From Actinomycetota bacterium (GTDB lineage Bacteria > Actinomycetota > Actinomycetes > Streptosporangiales > Streptosporangiaceae), in assembly GCA_003164955.1 (NCBI GenBank), contig PLRW01000241.1, positions 41,500 to 99,469 on the forward strand: a DNA stretch of 57,970 bases, written 5' to 3'. Both the position numbers and the translations under genes were made by a program. The number at the start of each line of letters is the position of its first letter. The first letter of the stretch is position 1. Below, piece by piece: positions 28,197 to 37,790 of the stretch. Below the pieces are notes generated by a model that was given only the letters and a program-made list of their open reading frames with translations, was not told the DNA's origin and made no database searches.

Positions 28197-31130
28197 CTAC
28201 CCGGGCCGGGTCACCACGTTGGCGATGCGGCCGGGGACGACGACGATGCGCTGGACCTCCGCTCCGCCGGTGTGCCGCCCGAAGTCTCCGTGCGCGGTCA
28301 GAGCCCGCCTGATCTCGTCCTCACCGGCGCCGGCCGGCACCTCGATGGTGAACCGCACCTTCCCGTTGACCTGGACGGGCAGTTCGATGGTCAGCTCGGC
28401 GGCCAGCGCCGGGTCGGCGACCGGGAACGGGGCGTAGGCGAGCGACTCGGGATGGCCGAGCCGGGCCCACAGTTCCTCGGCGATGTGCGGGGCCAGCGGC
28501 GCCACCATCAGCACCAGCGGCTCGGCCAGCGCCCGCGGTAGCGCCCCGCGGGCGGAAGAGATCCGGGCGGCGTGCGTGGTCAGCTCGATCAGCCGGGCGA
28601 TCGCAGTGTTGTAACGCAGCGTCTCCAGGTCCTCGCGGACCGCGGTAATCGTCTGGTGCAGCCGCCGGAGCGTGTCTGCGTCCAGGCCCCCGTCCGCGCC
28701 TGGGGCCGTGTCCCCGTCCGTGCCCGCGTCCGCCGCCGGGTCCAGGTCCTCGTCGCTGACCCGCAGCGCACCCGTGGTCTCGTCGATGATGCTGCGCCAC
28801 AGCCGTTGCAGGAACCGGTGCACGCCGGCGATGTCTCCGGTCCGCCACGGGCGGTCGGCCTCCAGCGGCCCGGTGGCCATCTCGTACAGCCGGAGCGTGT
28901 CCGCGCCGTACCGGGTGTAGATGAAGTCCGGGCTGACGCTGTTCTTCAGGCTCTTGCCCATCTTGCCGGCCCGGCGGGTCACCGGCTGCCCGTTGAACGT
29001 GTACCCGTCGGCCTCGTGCTCCACCTCGGCGGCCTGGACGTACATGCCGCGCTCGTCGGTGAACGCGTCGGCCAGGATGTAGCCCTGGTTGACCAGCCGG
29101 CGGAACGGCTCCCGGGTGGACACGTGGCCCAGGTCGTAGAGGACCTTGTGCCAGAAGCGCGCGTACAGCAGGTGCAGCACGCCGTGCTCGACGCCGCCCA
29201 CGTACAGGCCGACGCCCCCGTCGCCCTCGAAGGCGGCGTCCGCCGGGACCATCCAGTACCGCTCGATCTCCGGGTCGACGAAGGCGCGGGCGTTGTCCGG
29301 GTCGAGGTAGCGCAGGTAGTACCAGCATGAGCCGGCCCACTGCGGCATGGTGTTCAGCTCCCGGCGGTAACGTTTCGGGCCGTCGCCGAGGTCCAGTTCG
29401 ACGTCCGCCCAGTCCCGGGCCCGGGCCAGCGGCGGTACCGGGGGACTCGACTCGTCCGCCTGCGGTTCCGGCCGGAAGTCGGTCATCTCCGGCAGCCGCA
29501 CCGGCAGCAGCGTCTCAGGCAGGGCGACCGGCTGGTCGCCGGAGTCGTAGACGATCGGGAACGGCTCGCCCCAGTAGCGCTGCCGGGAGAACTGCCAGTC
29601 GCGGAGCCGGTAGGCCCGCTTCCCCCGCCCGGTACCCGTCTGCTCCAGCCAGGCGATCGCCGCCGCGATGCTGGGCGGCTCCGGCACCTGGCGGATATCC
29701 AGGCCGAACGTTCCCGCGAACTCCACGTCGCGCTGGTCGTGGGCCGGAACCGCCATGATGGCGCCGGTCCCGTACCCCATCAGCACGTAGTCGGCGGCGA
29801 AGACCGGGATCTGCTCCCCGGTCCGCGGGTTGACGACGTGGCGGCCGGTGAAGACGCCGGTCTTGGCGCCCGCCCCGGTGGTGCGCTGCCGGTCGCTGAG
29901 CCGAGCGGCGGCGGCCCGGTAAGCGGCCAGCGCCGCCCGCGGCGTCCAGCCCCCCGACGCCCCCGAGCCCCCGCCGGCCTGGCCTTCCGGGTACGTCCAC
30001 GCCGCCGGCGTTCCGTCCGGCCAGGAGTCCGGCGGCAACTGGTCCACCAGCGGATGTTCCGGCGCGAGCACCACGTACGTGGCCCCGGCCAGCGTGTCCG
30101 GCCGCGTAGTAAAGACCTCCACCGCAAGCCCCGCCTCGCCAGCCTCTCCAGTCTCGCCAGCCTCTCCAGTCTCGCCCGCCTCTCCAGTCTCGCCCGCCCC
30201 GCCAGCGACAGCCACGGGCAGCTCGATCAGGGCCCCGTCGCTGGCGCCGATCCAGTTGCGCTGCAGCTGCTTGATGGACTCCGGCCACTGCAGGTCGTCC
30301 AGGTCGGCGATCAGCCGTTCGGCGTAGGCGGTGATGCGCAGCATCCACTGCCGCAGCGGCCGCCGGTAGACGGGGTAGTTCCCGATGTCGCTGCGCCCGT
30401 CCGGGGTGACCTCCTCGTTCGCGAGCACGGTGCCCAGCCCGGGGCACCAGTTGACCAGTTCGTCGGCGATGTAGGCCAGCCGGTAGCCGTCGATCACCGC
30501 GCGCCGCTCCCGTTCGGGCAGCTGACCCCACGAAAGGCCGCCCGGCACGGACCGCTCCCCGGACTCGAACTCGGCGGCCAGGTCACCGATCGGCCGGGCT
30601 TTCCCGGTCCGCTCGTCCACCCAGCTGTTGAAGATCTGCAGGAAGATCCATTGGGTCCACCGGTAGAACGAGGGGTCGGTGGTGGCGATTTCCCGCCGGC
30701 TGTCGTGCCCCAGCCCCAGCCGCCGGAGCTGACGGCGCATGGCGGCCACGTTGGCCTGCGTCGTGACCTGCGGGTGCTGGCCGGTGTCGATCGCGTACTG
30801 CTCGGCGGGCAGGCCGAACGCGTCATAGCCGAGCGCGTGCATCACGTGCCGGCCGTTCATCCGCTGGTACCGGGCCAGCACGTCGGTGCCGATGTAGCCG
30901 AGGGGGTGGCCGACGTGCAGCCCGGCCCCGCTGGGATAGGGGAACATGTCCAGGACGTAGAACCTCGGCCGCCCCTTCACCCGGCCGAACCCCTCCGACA
31001 GCGGCCCGGCCGGATTGGCGGAGCGGAACGTCCCGTCAGCCTCCCATCGCCGCTGCCAGCGCGCCTCGATCTCACCTCCCAGCCGTGCGTCGTACCGGAA
31101 CGGCGGCGTGCCGGGTTCCGTCCCGCTCAT
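28197..31130 (-). CDS. leuS: Leucyl-tRNA synthetase
   Basis: 977 residues. Charges tRNA-Leu. HIGH motif as HVGH in [22 protein letters not shown] (about 60-80), editing domain CP1 with [20 protein letters not shown] (about 338-357), KMSKS as [13 protein letters not shown], and the C-terminal anticodon/leucyl-specific domains. Just before the editing motif is an insert of GETGEA repeats (about residues 312-335) not expected in the family. The ATG shares one base with the htpG stop (TGATG), so leuS is translated in coupling with htpG, an unusual operon partner. The gap 28035-28196 has no gene. Confidence 0.97.
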   Translation of the reverse strand: MSGTEPGTPPFRYDARLGGEIEARWQRRWEADGTFRSANPAGPLSEGFGRVKGRPRFYVLDMFPYPSGAGLHVGHPLGYIGTDVLARYQRMNGRHVMHALGYDAFGLPAEQYAIDTGQHPQVTTQANVAAMRRQLRRLGLGHDSRREIATTDPSFYRWTQWIFLQIFNSWVDERTGKARPIGDLAAEFESGERSVPGGLSWGQLPERERRAVIDGYRLAYIADELVNWCPGLGTVLANEEVTPDGRSDIGNYPVYRRPLRQWMLRITAYAERLIADLDDLQWPESIKQLQRNWIGASDGALIELPVAVAGGAGETGEAGETGEAGETGEAGEAGLAVEVFTTRPDTLAGATYVVLAPEHPLVDQLPPDSWPDGTPAAWTYPEGQAGGGSGASGGWTPRAALAAYRAAAARLSDRQRTTGAGAKTGVFTGRHVVNPRTGEQIPVFAADYVLMGYGTGAIMAVPAHDQRDVEFAGTFGLDIRQVPEPPSIAAAIAWLEQTGTGRGKRAYRLRDWQFSRQRYWGEPFPIVYDSGDQPVALPETLLPVRLPEMTDFRPEPQADESSPPVPPLARARDWADVELDLGDGPKRYRRELNTMPQWAGSCWYYLRYLDPDNARAFVDPEIERYWMVPADAAFEGDGGVGLYVGGVEHGVLHLLYARFWHKVLYDLGHVSTREPFRRLVNQGYILADAFTDERGMYVQAAEVEHEADGYTFNGQPVTRRAGKMGKSLKNSVSPDFIYTRYGADTLRLYEMATGPLEADRPWRTGDIAGVHRFLQRLWRSIIDETTGALRVSDEDLDPAADAGTDGDTAPGADGGLDADTLRRLHQTITAVREDLETLRYNTAIARLIELTTHAARISSARGALPRALAEPLVLMVAPLAPHIAEELWARLGHPESLAYAPFPVADPALAAELTIELPVQVNGKVRFTIEVPAGAGEDEIRRALTAHGDFGRHTGGAEVQRIVVVPGRIANVVTRPG

Positions 31131-33175
31131 CAGGCCCCGTCGCCGCCCGTGGCCCCGTCGCCCGTGGCCTCACTGCTGCCGGCGTCACTGCTGCCGGCCC
31201 CTCCCGCGGTCAGCGCTTCGAGCAGGTCGTTCATCCGGTTGACGAAGGCGGTGGGGTCCTCGATCCGGGCGCCCAGTGTGAGGACGGCCTGGCTGAACAG
31301 GACGTTCGCCCAGTCGCCCAGATGCGGATCGTCCAGCCGGTGGTTGAGCCGCTGAACCAGCGGATGCCCCGGGTTGATCTCCAGCACGGGCTGGCTGGGC
31401 AGGCCCGAGTTCCGCATCCGGCGCATGAGGTTCATCTCGATGTCGGGCTCGTTGGCCACGATGCACGCGGGGGAGGTGGTCAGCCGGCCGGTCACCCGCA
31501 CGTCGACGACCTGCCCGGCCAGGAGGTCCTTGAGCTTGCCGGTCAGGTCCGCGAATTCGGTGCCCGCCTGCTCGGTGGCCGCCCTCTCGGCGTCGTCCGC
31601 CAGCGCGCCCAGATCCGCGGCGCCCTGAGCGACCGACTGCAGCCGCTTGCCGTCGAACTCGTGCAGGCTGGAGACGACCCAGCTGTCCACGGGCTCGTTC
31701 AGCAGCAGGACCTCCACGCCCTTGGCGCGGAACGCCTCCAGGTGCGGGCTGCTGGCGGCGGCCGGGCCGGGCGCCAGCAGGTAGTAGATCTGCTCCTGGC
31801 CTTCCTTCATCCGCGCCACATATTCGCTGAGCGAAACGCCCGGCCCGCCTCCGGCGGATCCCGTGGCCCCCAGAGACCCCGTGGCCCCCGAAGACCCCGG
31901 GGACCCATGAGAGTCAGCGGTCGCGGTGGACGTGAAGCGCAGCAGCCGGGCCAGCTCATCCCGGTTGGTGTAGTCCTCCGGGATGCCTTCCTTCAGCACC
32001 GCGCCGAACTGCGACCAGAACGTGGCGTACTTCTCCGGCTCGTTCTCGGCCAGGTCGGCCAGCAGCTTCAGCACCTTCTTGACCGCGCTGGAACGGATGT
32101 GGCTGACCGCCCGGCTGCCCTGCAGCAGTTCCCGCGACACGTTCAGCGGCAGGTCGCTGGAGTCGATCACGCCCCGAACGAACCGCAGGTAGGAGGGCAT
32201 CAGCTGGCCGGAGTCAGCCATGATGAAGACCCGCTGGACGTGCAGCTTGACGCCGTGGCTGGCGTCCGGGATCCACAGGTCGAAGGGGGCACTGCCGGGG
32301 ACGAACAGCAGCAGCGTGTACTCGAACGTCCCCTCCATCTTGCTGTGCAGCCACACCAGCGGATCGGCGATGTCGCCGGTGAGGTGCCGGTAGAAGTCCC
32401 GGTAGTCCTGGTCGCTGATATCGCTCTTGGACCGGGCCCACAGGGCGGACGCCTGATTGACGGGCTCCTCGGGCGCTTCCCCGGGCGGGCCGGCCTCGCC
32501 GTCCGTCCCGGCTCCTCCGTCGGCCCGTTCAATCGGCATCATGATCGGCAGGCTGATGTGGTCGGAGTACGTCCGGATGATCGAGCGCAGCCGGGACCCG
32601 TTGAGCAGCTCGTCTTCCCCGTCCCGGAGGTGGAGCACGACCGTGGTGCCCCGGGCCGGAACCTCGGCCGGCTCCAGCGTGTACGCGCCGCGGCCGTCGG
32701 ACTCCCAGCGCACCCCCTCGCTCGCGGGCAGCCCCGCCCGGCGGCTGGTCAGGACGACCCGGTCGGCCACGATGAACGCCGCGTAGAAACCCACGCCGAA
32801 CTGCCCGATCAGCGACGCGTCCTTCCGCTGGTCGCCGGTCAGCTGGTGCAGGAAGTCGCGGGTACCAGACTTGGCGATCGTGCCGATGTGCTCGATCACC
32901 TCGGTGCGGCTCATGCCGATGCCGTTGTCCGCCACGGTGATCGTGCCGGCGTCGGCGTCGTAGCTGACGCGGATCTGCAGCGGGCCCTCGTCGTCGGGTG
33001 ATTCGGACCGGGACATCAGCTCCAGGCGCAGCCGGTCGATGGCGTCCGAGGCGTTGGAGATCAGTTCACGCAGGAAGATCTCCTTGTTGCTGTACAGAGA
33101 GTGCACCATCAGGTCGAGGATCTGGACGACCTCGGCCTGGAAGCTGAAGGTCTCCGGTTCCGCCTGCGCGGTCAT
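31130..33175 (-). CDS. htpG: Molecular chaperone HtpG (Hsp90)
   Basis: 681 residues (bacterial HtpG is usually 610-640). N-terminal GHKL ATPase: [34 protein letters not shown] (about 13-46), [13 protein letters not shown] (about 85), [15 protein letters not shown]; then the middle domain and C-terminal dimer domain ending near [10 protein letters not shown]. Extra length comes from three Gly/Ala/Ser-rich segments: about 225-250, a [14 protein letters not shown] insert near 420-445, and the last 30 residues. ATG 33175 starts the conserved domain; the frame is open upstream. Divergent from the next gene with an 88-bp spacer. Confidence 0.96.
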   Translation of the reverse strand: MTAQAEPETFSFQAEVVQILDLMVHSLYSNKEIFLRELISNASDAIDRLRLELMSRSESPDDEGPLQIRVSYDADAGTITVADNGIGMSRTEVIEHIGTIAKSGTRDFLHQLTGDQRKDASLIGQFGVGFYAAFIVADRVVLTSRRAGLPASEGVRWESDGRGAYTLEPAEVPARGTTVVLHLRDGEDELLNGSRLRSIIRTYSDHISLPIMMPIERADGGAGTDGEAGPPGEAPEEPVNQASALWARSKSDISDQDYRDFYRHLTGDIADPLVWLHSKMEGTFEYTLLLFVPGSAPFDLWIPDASHGVKLHVQRVFIMADSGQLMPSYLRFVRGVIDSSDLPLNVSRELLQGSRAVSHIRSSAVKKVLKLLADLAENEPEKYATFWSQFGAVLKEGIPEDYTNRDELARLLRFTSTATADSHGSPGSSGATGSLGATGSAGGGPGVSLSEYVARMKEGQEQIYYLLAPGPAAASSPHLEAFRAKGVEVLLLNEPVDSWVVSSLHEFDGKRLQSVAQGAADLGALADDAERAATEQAGTEFADLTGKLKDLLAGQVVDVRVTGRLTTSPACIVANEPDIEMNLMRRMRNSGLPSQPVLEINPGHPLVQRLNHRLDDPHLGDWANVLFSQAVLTLGARIEDPTAFVNRMNDLLEALTAGGAGSSDAGSSEATGDGATGGDGA

Positions 33176-33263
33176 CGATACCTGTCCTTCCCGGGGGGCA
33201 CAGTCAGCGGCGCTGACGTAGCGTGGCTCTACGACAATAATCTCAGTTCCGGCGGGCGGGATC

Positions 33264-34160
33264 ATGGCGCATGCAGACGGGAACGCGGACGGGAACACGG
33301 CGACGACTCCCGGTGACCGGCTGCGGGCCCTGCTGGCCGAGGGCGAGCTCGTCGTGGCTCCCGGCGTCTTCGACGGCGTCTCGGCCCATCTGGCCCGGCG
33401 TACCGGGTTCCGGGCCGCGTACCTGACCGGGGCCGGAGTGGCGGCCTCCGGGTTCGGCCTGCCGGACATCGGCCTGGTCACCGGGTCGGAGATGGCCGAA
33501 CGGGCCGGCCTGGTCACGAGCGTGCTCGGCGGTCTCCCGCTGATCGCCGACGCCGACACCGGGTACGGTTCGGCGCTGAACGTCGTGCGGACCGTGCGGG
33601 CGTACGAGCGGGCGGGCGTCGCCGCGATCCAGCTCGAGGACCAGACGTTCCCGAAGCGGTGCGGCCACCTGCCCGGCAAGGAAGTGATCGGCCAGGACGA
33701 GTTCCTGGCCCGGCTGGGCGCCGCGCTGGAGGCCCGGACCGATGCCCTGATCGTGGCGCGCACCGACGCCCGGGCCGTGCTGGGCCTGTCCGCGGCGATC
33801 GACCGGGCCAGCGCCTACGCGCAGGCCGGCGCGGACGTGATCTTCGTGGAGGCACCGCAGTCGGACGCCGAGGTGGCGCAGATCGCCAAGGAGGTCGACG
33901 CGCCGCTCCTGATCAACCTGGTCCAGGGCGGCCTGACCCCGGACGGCGGCCCGCAGCGGCTGCAGGAGCTGGGCTACGCGATCGCGATCTACCCGGCGAA
34001 CCTGCTCATGGCGGCGGCGAAGGGCATGATCGCGGCCCTGCAGGAGCTGGGCGGGACGCCGCCCGACGTGACCGCCACCGGCATCGCGGCTCTCTTCCAG
34101 CTGGTCGGCCTGCGCGAATGGTCGGCGGTCGGCGACGCCTGGACGCCTCCGGCCCGCTAA
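33264..34160 (+). CDS. Isocitrate lyase/PEP mutase superfamily enzyme
   Basis: 298 residues. LLAEGELVVAPGVFDGVSAHLARRTGF, YLTGAGVAASGFGLPDIGLVT, PLIADADTGYG (metal-binding Asp pair), QLEDQTFPKRCGHLPGK (catalytic Cys region) and VEAPQSDAEV mark the carboxyvinyl-carboxyphosphonate phosphorylmutase/oxaloacetate-decarboxylase-like branch rather than true isocitrate lyase. Cleaves or forms C-C or C-P bonds next to a carboxylate; substrate cannot be read. ATG 33264 is preceded by GGCGGGATC, a weak site. Between 34161 and 34293 I see no gene. Confidence 0.88.
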   Translation: MAHADGNADGNTATTPGDRLRALLAEGELVVAPGVFDGVSAHLARRTGFRAAYLTGAGVAASGFGLPDIGLVTGSEMAERAGLVTSVLGGLPLIADADTGYGSALNVVRTVRAYERAGVAAIQLEDQTFPKRCGHLPGKEVIGQDEFLARLGAALEARTDALIVARTDARAVLGLSAAIDRASAYAQAGADVIFVEAPQSDAEVAQIAKEVDAPLLINLVQGGLTPDGGPQRLQELGYAIAIYPANLLMAAAKGMIAALQELGGTPPDVTATGIAALFQLVGLREWSAVGDAWTPPAR

Positions 34161-34293
34161 GATCTCAATTTTCCCTTAACGGGCATACCGGGACCTTTCC
34201 GCCGTGCGGACGATCCCCGGAGCGGAGAGCCCCCTACCTAGGACGGCTTTTCCGCGGTATCCGGGGACTAGTCGCCCGATCGACGTCCGCCCC

Positions 34294-34365
34294 CGTGCGG
34301 GGCCAGCCAGCTCTAGCTGGACGAGCTGCCCTCGTGCGGGGCCAGCCGGCTCTAGCTGGACGAGC
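34294..34365. repeat. 39-bp duplication including the lipoprotein stop codon
   Basis: A 33-bp block (34294-34326 and 34333-34365, one mismatch) starting CGTGCGGGGCCAGCC and containing CTCTAGCTGGACGAGC. On the minus strand CTA at 34352-34354 is the true stop; the duplicated stop follows 39 bp downstream at 34313-34315. Confidence 0.92.
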
Positions 34366-35755
34366 CGTACTGGATCGGCACCTTGACCGACTGGGCCTTC
34401 ACCCAGGCGCCCGGGTCGCCGGTCAGCCGCCAGACCGTCAGCGTGCCGGCGCTCGCGGCCAGCGCCTCGATGGGCCCGGCGCCCGGCAGCGTCAGCGTGA
34501 CCGTCCGCCCGGCCGGCCGCGCGGGCAACCGCCGCCAGGACGACCCCGGCCCGGAAATCGTCTCGGCCCGGTCCCCGGCCAGCACGGCGCCGACTCCGCC
34601 GTCACCGAACGACGCGGACACCGCCGCGGAACCGCCTGCCCGCAGGACGGGCGACAGCCGCCAGTGCTCGCCGTCACTGCTCCACGCCGCGAGCAGGCTG
34701 ATCGATGGCGCGGCGCCCGCCTCCAGCAGCGCCACGTCCTGATGACCGCTCCGGCTCAGCCGCAGTACCCGGACGGCCTGCCCGCCCAGGGAGGCGGGCA
34801 GCGCCGGGGCGGCTAGGTGCCAGGTCCCGCCCGTCTCCCCGAACACGCCCACCCGGCCGCCCCGGCCGCAGGTCCCGGCCAGCAGCGGCGACCCGGCCGG
34901 TGTGTAGGCGACGGCGGTAAGCCCGGTCAGGTCGCAGTCCCGCGCGGCCGGAGCCGAGGCCAGCGCCCGTTCGGTGGTCAGCGGGCCCCAGGTGCCGTCG
35001 GCCGCGCCGGTGACGCTGACCGCGCCGTCCTGACCGAGCCCGATCAGCCGTACGCCGGACCCGCCGGACCCGCCGGGCGCGCCGGGCGCGGCGGCCAGTG
35101 CGTCCGGCACGTCCGCGAGCCCGGACTGCGGCGGGCTCACCGTCCAGCTCCGTCCCAGATCAGACGTGCTGGTGATGGGGGAGAAGGCAAGATCCAGACT
35201 GGGCCGTACCCCGGCCACGAGCGGCCCCCCGCCCGCCTGGCCCGTTCCGCCCGCGCCCGCCGTCCCGCTGCTCCCGCTCGCGCCGGCCGGTCCCGCCGCG
35301 TCCGGCGCGGCCAGCACGATCGCGCCGTTGGTCGCGATGTCCGGCGGGGTGCGCAGCGACCACTGGCCGCCGCCCGGCAGCACGAACAGCTCCCAGAACT
35401 CGTCCGCGCCCGACGCCGCGCCCATGGGGACGGTGGCCCACGTGGCCCCGGCGGCGTCCGTCGAGGTGCTCAGCGACAGCGGCGCGGGAACCGCCGGGCT
35501 TGGAGCGGCCGGCTGGCTGGCCACGCTGCCGCATCCGCCGGCGAGCAGCGCGAGCCCCAGCCCGGCCGCCATACCCCGTCCGCCGCGCGCCGCCATGCCC
35601 CGTCCGCCGCGCGCCGCCCGGAGCCGGCCCTCGCGTCCCTCGTCCCCCAGGCGCCCTACCCACCCCATTGACTTCATCCGCCCCAGCGGGTCCATCCGCC
35701 CAGGTGAGCTCATCCGCCCCAGCAGGCCCATTCGCCCCACTCGCCCCTCGTTCAC
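34352..35755 (-). CDS. Lipoprotein with BNR/propeller-like repeats
   Basis: 467 residues from GTG 35755, whose GTGA overlaps the SCO-fusion stop. A lipobox LLAGGCGS follows a basic segment, so the product is probably a secreted lipoprotein; the mature part (about 400 residues) has repeated SDLGRSWTVSPP / SSDGEHWRLSPV-type motifs and hydrophobic strands, suggesting a beta-propeller. An alternative start at ATG 35596 would give a normal signal peptide; upstream of it lie GRM-type degenerate repeats and a 24-bp duplication (AARGGRGM twice). Function unknown; its coupling to the SCO protein suggests a role in copper delivery or sensing outside the cell. Confidence 0.7.
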   Translation of the reverse strand: MNEGRVGRMGLLGRMSSPGRMDPLGRMKSMGWVGRLGDEGREGRLRAARGGRGMAARGGRGMAAGLGLALLAGGCGSVASQPAAPSPAVPAPLSLSTSTDAAGATWATVPMGAASGADEFWELFVLPGGGQWSLRTPPDIATNGAIVLAAPDAAGPAGASGSSGTAGAGGTGQAGGGPLVAGVRPSLDLAFSPITSTSDLGRSWTVSPPQSGLADVPDALAAAPGAPGGSGGSGVRLIGLGQDGAVSVTGAADGTWGPLTTERALASAPAARDCDLTGLTAVAYTPAGSPLLAGTCGRGGRVGVFGETGGTWHLAAPALPASLGGQAVRVLRLSRSGHQDVALLEAGAAPSISLLAAWSSDGEHWRLSPVLRAGGSAAVSASFGDGGVGAVLAGDRAETISGPGSSWRRLPARPAGRTVTLTLPGAGPIEALAASAGTLTVWRLTGDPGAWVKAQSVKVPIQYGSSS

Positions 35756-37704
35756 GAGCTGCGCAGCGTCTGGGTAGCCGCGTCGGCCAGTTCGGTGGCG
35801 AAGGACGATTTGGTGGCCGCGGTCCCCGGCCCGGGATCCATGTCCAGTTCCTCGCGTATCTCGCCATGGGTGTCGATGACGAAGGCGATGTCGGAGTGCC
35901 CGACCATCGCGCCGGCCGGCAGGGTCTGGGCTGGCTGGCCGTAGGCGCGGTACACCTGGCGCAGCCGCGCCTGGGTGCCGGTCAGGTAGCGCCAGTCCGC
36001 CAGGCCGGTCAGCCCTTCCTCGTGGTCGAACTCCCGGGTGTAGGCCAGTTCGTTGTACAGCGGGTTGACGTCGACGGCGACCAGCTCGACCTGGCTGGTC
36101 TTCGCGCCGAGCAGCTGGCCGGCCTGCCGGAGCTCCTGGGCGATGAGCGGGCAGTCGGTCACGCAGACCGGGTCGAGGAACGTCAGCAGCACCACCTTCC
36201 CGCGCAGGCTGGACAGCGAGACCGTCCGGCCGTCCTGGTCGGTCAGGCTGAAGCCGGGGGCCGTGATGTTGATCGGGCTGGTCGGCCCGTCGATGGCCTG
36301 GGCGAGGATGGCGCTCGCGCCCGGTGTGGTCTGGGCCGCGGCCATCGGGACGGCGCCGAGCACGATCACGCCGAACGCGGCGACCGACGTCATCGTGCCG
36401 AAGGTGGCCGCGCGCATGGACCGGGTCATGGCCGTGCGCAGGTCGGCGGGCCGCATCCGTCCCCGCCCGCCCGTTCCGCGCGGCCCGGGGCTCACCGTGT
36501 CCGGGACGGCCGGTCCGGCTGGGGCTTCCCCGGCCGGGGCTTCCGCGGCTGGGGCGGCGACGGTGGCCGGGGCGGCGACGGTGGCCGGGACCCGGCTCAG
36601 CGCCAGGAAGCCCCCGGCCGCCAGCAGCGCCATCGGGATCATGCTGTTCGGGTCGGTGCCCACGCCGCCGAAGAACCCGAAGTCCTCGATCAGCACCCAG
36701 TCCGCGATGCACAGCACAAGAAAAGCCGCCAGGGCCGGACGAGCCACCTCACGCCGGCCGGTCAGGAACGATACGCCGATCACCGCGAGCACGATCACCG
36801 CGACCAGGTTGACGGCGAAGCCGTGGTCGCGCACCAGCGTGCCGAAGCCGGACACCAGGCTGGCCAGGAACCGCGGCTGCGACGTGCCCGCCATCGACTG
36901 CACCATGCCGGTCAGGGTGCCGGACTGGTTGCCCGCGTGGCCCTGCCAGAAGCCCCGGCCCGGCCAGGCCTGCAGCACCGCCATCCCGACCAGGAACAAC
37001 CCGAACCCGCCCAGGATGGCCTGACCCAGCCGCGGCGTCCGCCAGCTCCGGTCCGGCAGCACGAGCAGCGCGCCCGCGACGGCGTAGATCAGGGCCGCGC
37101 CGGGCGCGCCGAACAGCCAGGTCAGCCCGGGAGCCAAGATCCCGCCGAAGGACTCCCCGAACGTCCAGACGATCAGGCCCCAGACCAGGCTGGCCAGCCC
37201 GGCTAGCCGGCCCGAGAGGCCCCGCGGCGCGGCCAGCAGCCACAGGCCGATCCCGACCTGGATCCAGACCGCGGCGGCGCCGGCCTGAATCGGGTGGTAG
37301 GACCAGGTGGTCCCGGCCCAGTTGACCACCTGCTGCACCCAGTGCGGTGAGCTGGCCGCGGACGGCTCGATCACCTGTGACGGCAGGCCCGCGGCCATCC
37401 GGGGCTGGGCCTGCAGCAGCCCGTCGAGCACCCACAGCAGCCCGAAGCCAATCCGCAGTACCCGGTGCCCGGCGGGCTCCGGGCGGTCCGGGCCGCGCGC
37501 GCCCGCGGGGCCCGCGCCCGCGGGGCCACCGGCGGCGTCCGTCCGGCCGCGGACGCTGACCCACACCACGGAGAGCACGGCGAAGATGGCCAGGGCGATC
37601 AGCCCCTGGTGCAGCAGGGCCGCGCGGAACGCGGCGACCACGGTGGGATCGTCGGCGTTCAGACCGCTGTTCATCCCGGGCATAACGTCCGCCAACCTCC
37701 ACAT
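35752..37704 (-). CDS. Polytopic membrane protein fused to a SCO1/SenC copper chaperone domain
   Basis: 650 residues. The N-terminal 390 residues hold about nine hydrophobic segments with VLRIGFGLLWVLDGLLQAQ, VWTFGESFGGILAPG, FGAPGAALIYA and GVGTDPNSMIPMALL; all four motifs recur in the protein at 44810-45823. After a Pro/Ala linker and a further membrane segment comes a thioredoxin-fold SCO domain (about 465-645) with the copper ligands Cys514/Cys518 in PVCVTDCPL and a His near 603 in VGHSDIAFVID. SCO proteins deliver copper to cytochrome oxidase CuA or similar sites. Start could also be ATG 37683 or 37674. Confidence 0.82.
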   Translation of the reverse strand: MWRLADVMPGMNSGLNADDPTVVAAFRAALLHQGLIALAIFAVLSVVWVSVRGRTDAAGGPAGAGPAGARGPDRPEPAGHRVLRIGFGLLWVLDGLLQAQPRMAAGLPSQVIEPSAASSPHWVQQVVNWAGTTWSYHPIQAGAAAVWIQVGIGLWLLAAPRGLSGRLAGLASLVWGLIVWTFGESFGGILAPGLTWLFGAPGAALIYAVAGALLVLPDRSWRTPRLGQAILGGFGLFLVGMAVLQAWPGRGFWQGHAGNQSGTLTGMVQSMAGTSQPRFLASLVSGFGTLVRDHGFAVNLVAVIVLAVIGVSFLTGRREVARPALAAFLVLCIADWVLIEDFGFFGGVGTDPNSMIPMALLAAGGFLALSRVPATVAAPATVAAPAAEAPAGEAPAGPAVPDTVSPGPRGTGGRGRMRPADLRTAMTRSMRAATFGTMTSVAAFGVIVLGAVPMAAAQTTPGASAILAQAIDGPTSPINITAPGFSLTDQDGRTVSLSSLRGKVVLLTFLDPVCVTDCPLIAQELRQAGQLLGAKTSQVELVAVDVNPLYNELAYTREFDHEEGLTGLADWRYLTGTQARLRQVYRAYGQPAQTLPAGAMVGHSDIAFVIDTHGEIREELDMDPGPGTAATKSSFATELADAATQTLRSS

Positions 37705-37723
37705 TTCGCGGTCTTGATGAGGT

Positions 37724-37766
37724 CTTAGCAGTCTGGCACGGTCAGCCTACAACTACGAACCGTAGT
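37724..37766 (-). promoter_or_regulatory. Promoter with BlaI/CopY-like operator for the SCO fusion operon
   Basis: On the minus strand TTGTAG (37747-37752) and GCTAAG (37724-37729) are 17 bp apart. The inverted repeat ACTACG-AAC-CGTAGT (37752-37766) abuts the -35. TACTAC-type palindromes are the target class of BlaI/MecI/CopY regulators; no such regulator is encoded in the window. Confidence 0.5.
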
Positions 37767-37790
37767 AACATGCGGCCCCACCCGATCTGG

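Noticed and set aside
29739..31355. Long plus-strand open frame of 538 codons
   Set aside because: It is antisense to leuS and its composition (Val/Gly/Arg/Pro-rich, no motifs) is that of a high-GC shadow frame.
35756..36712. Upstream extension of the lipoprotein frame
   Set aside because: It overlaps the SCO-fusion gene on the same strand in another frame and has shadow-like Arg/Gly composition; the GTGA-coupled start at 35755 explains the gene better.
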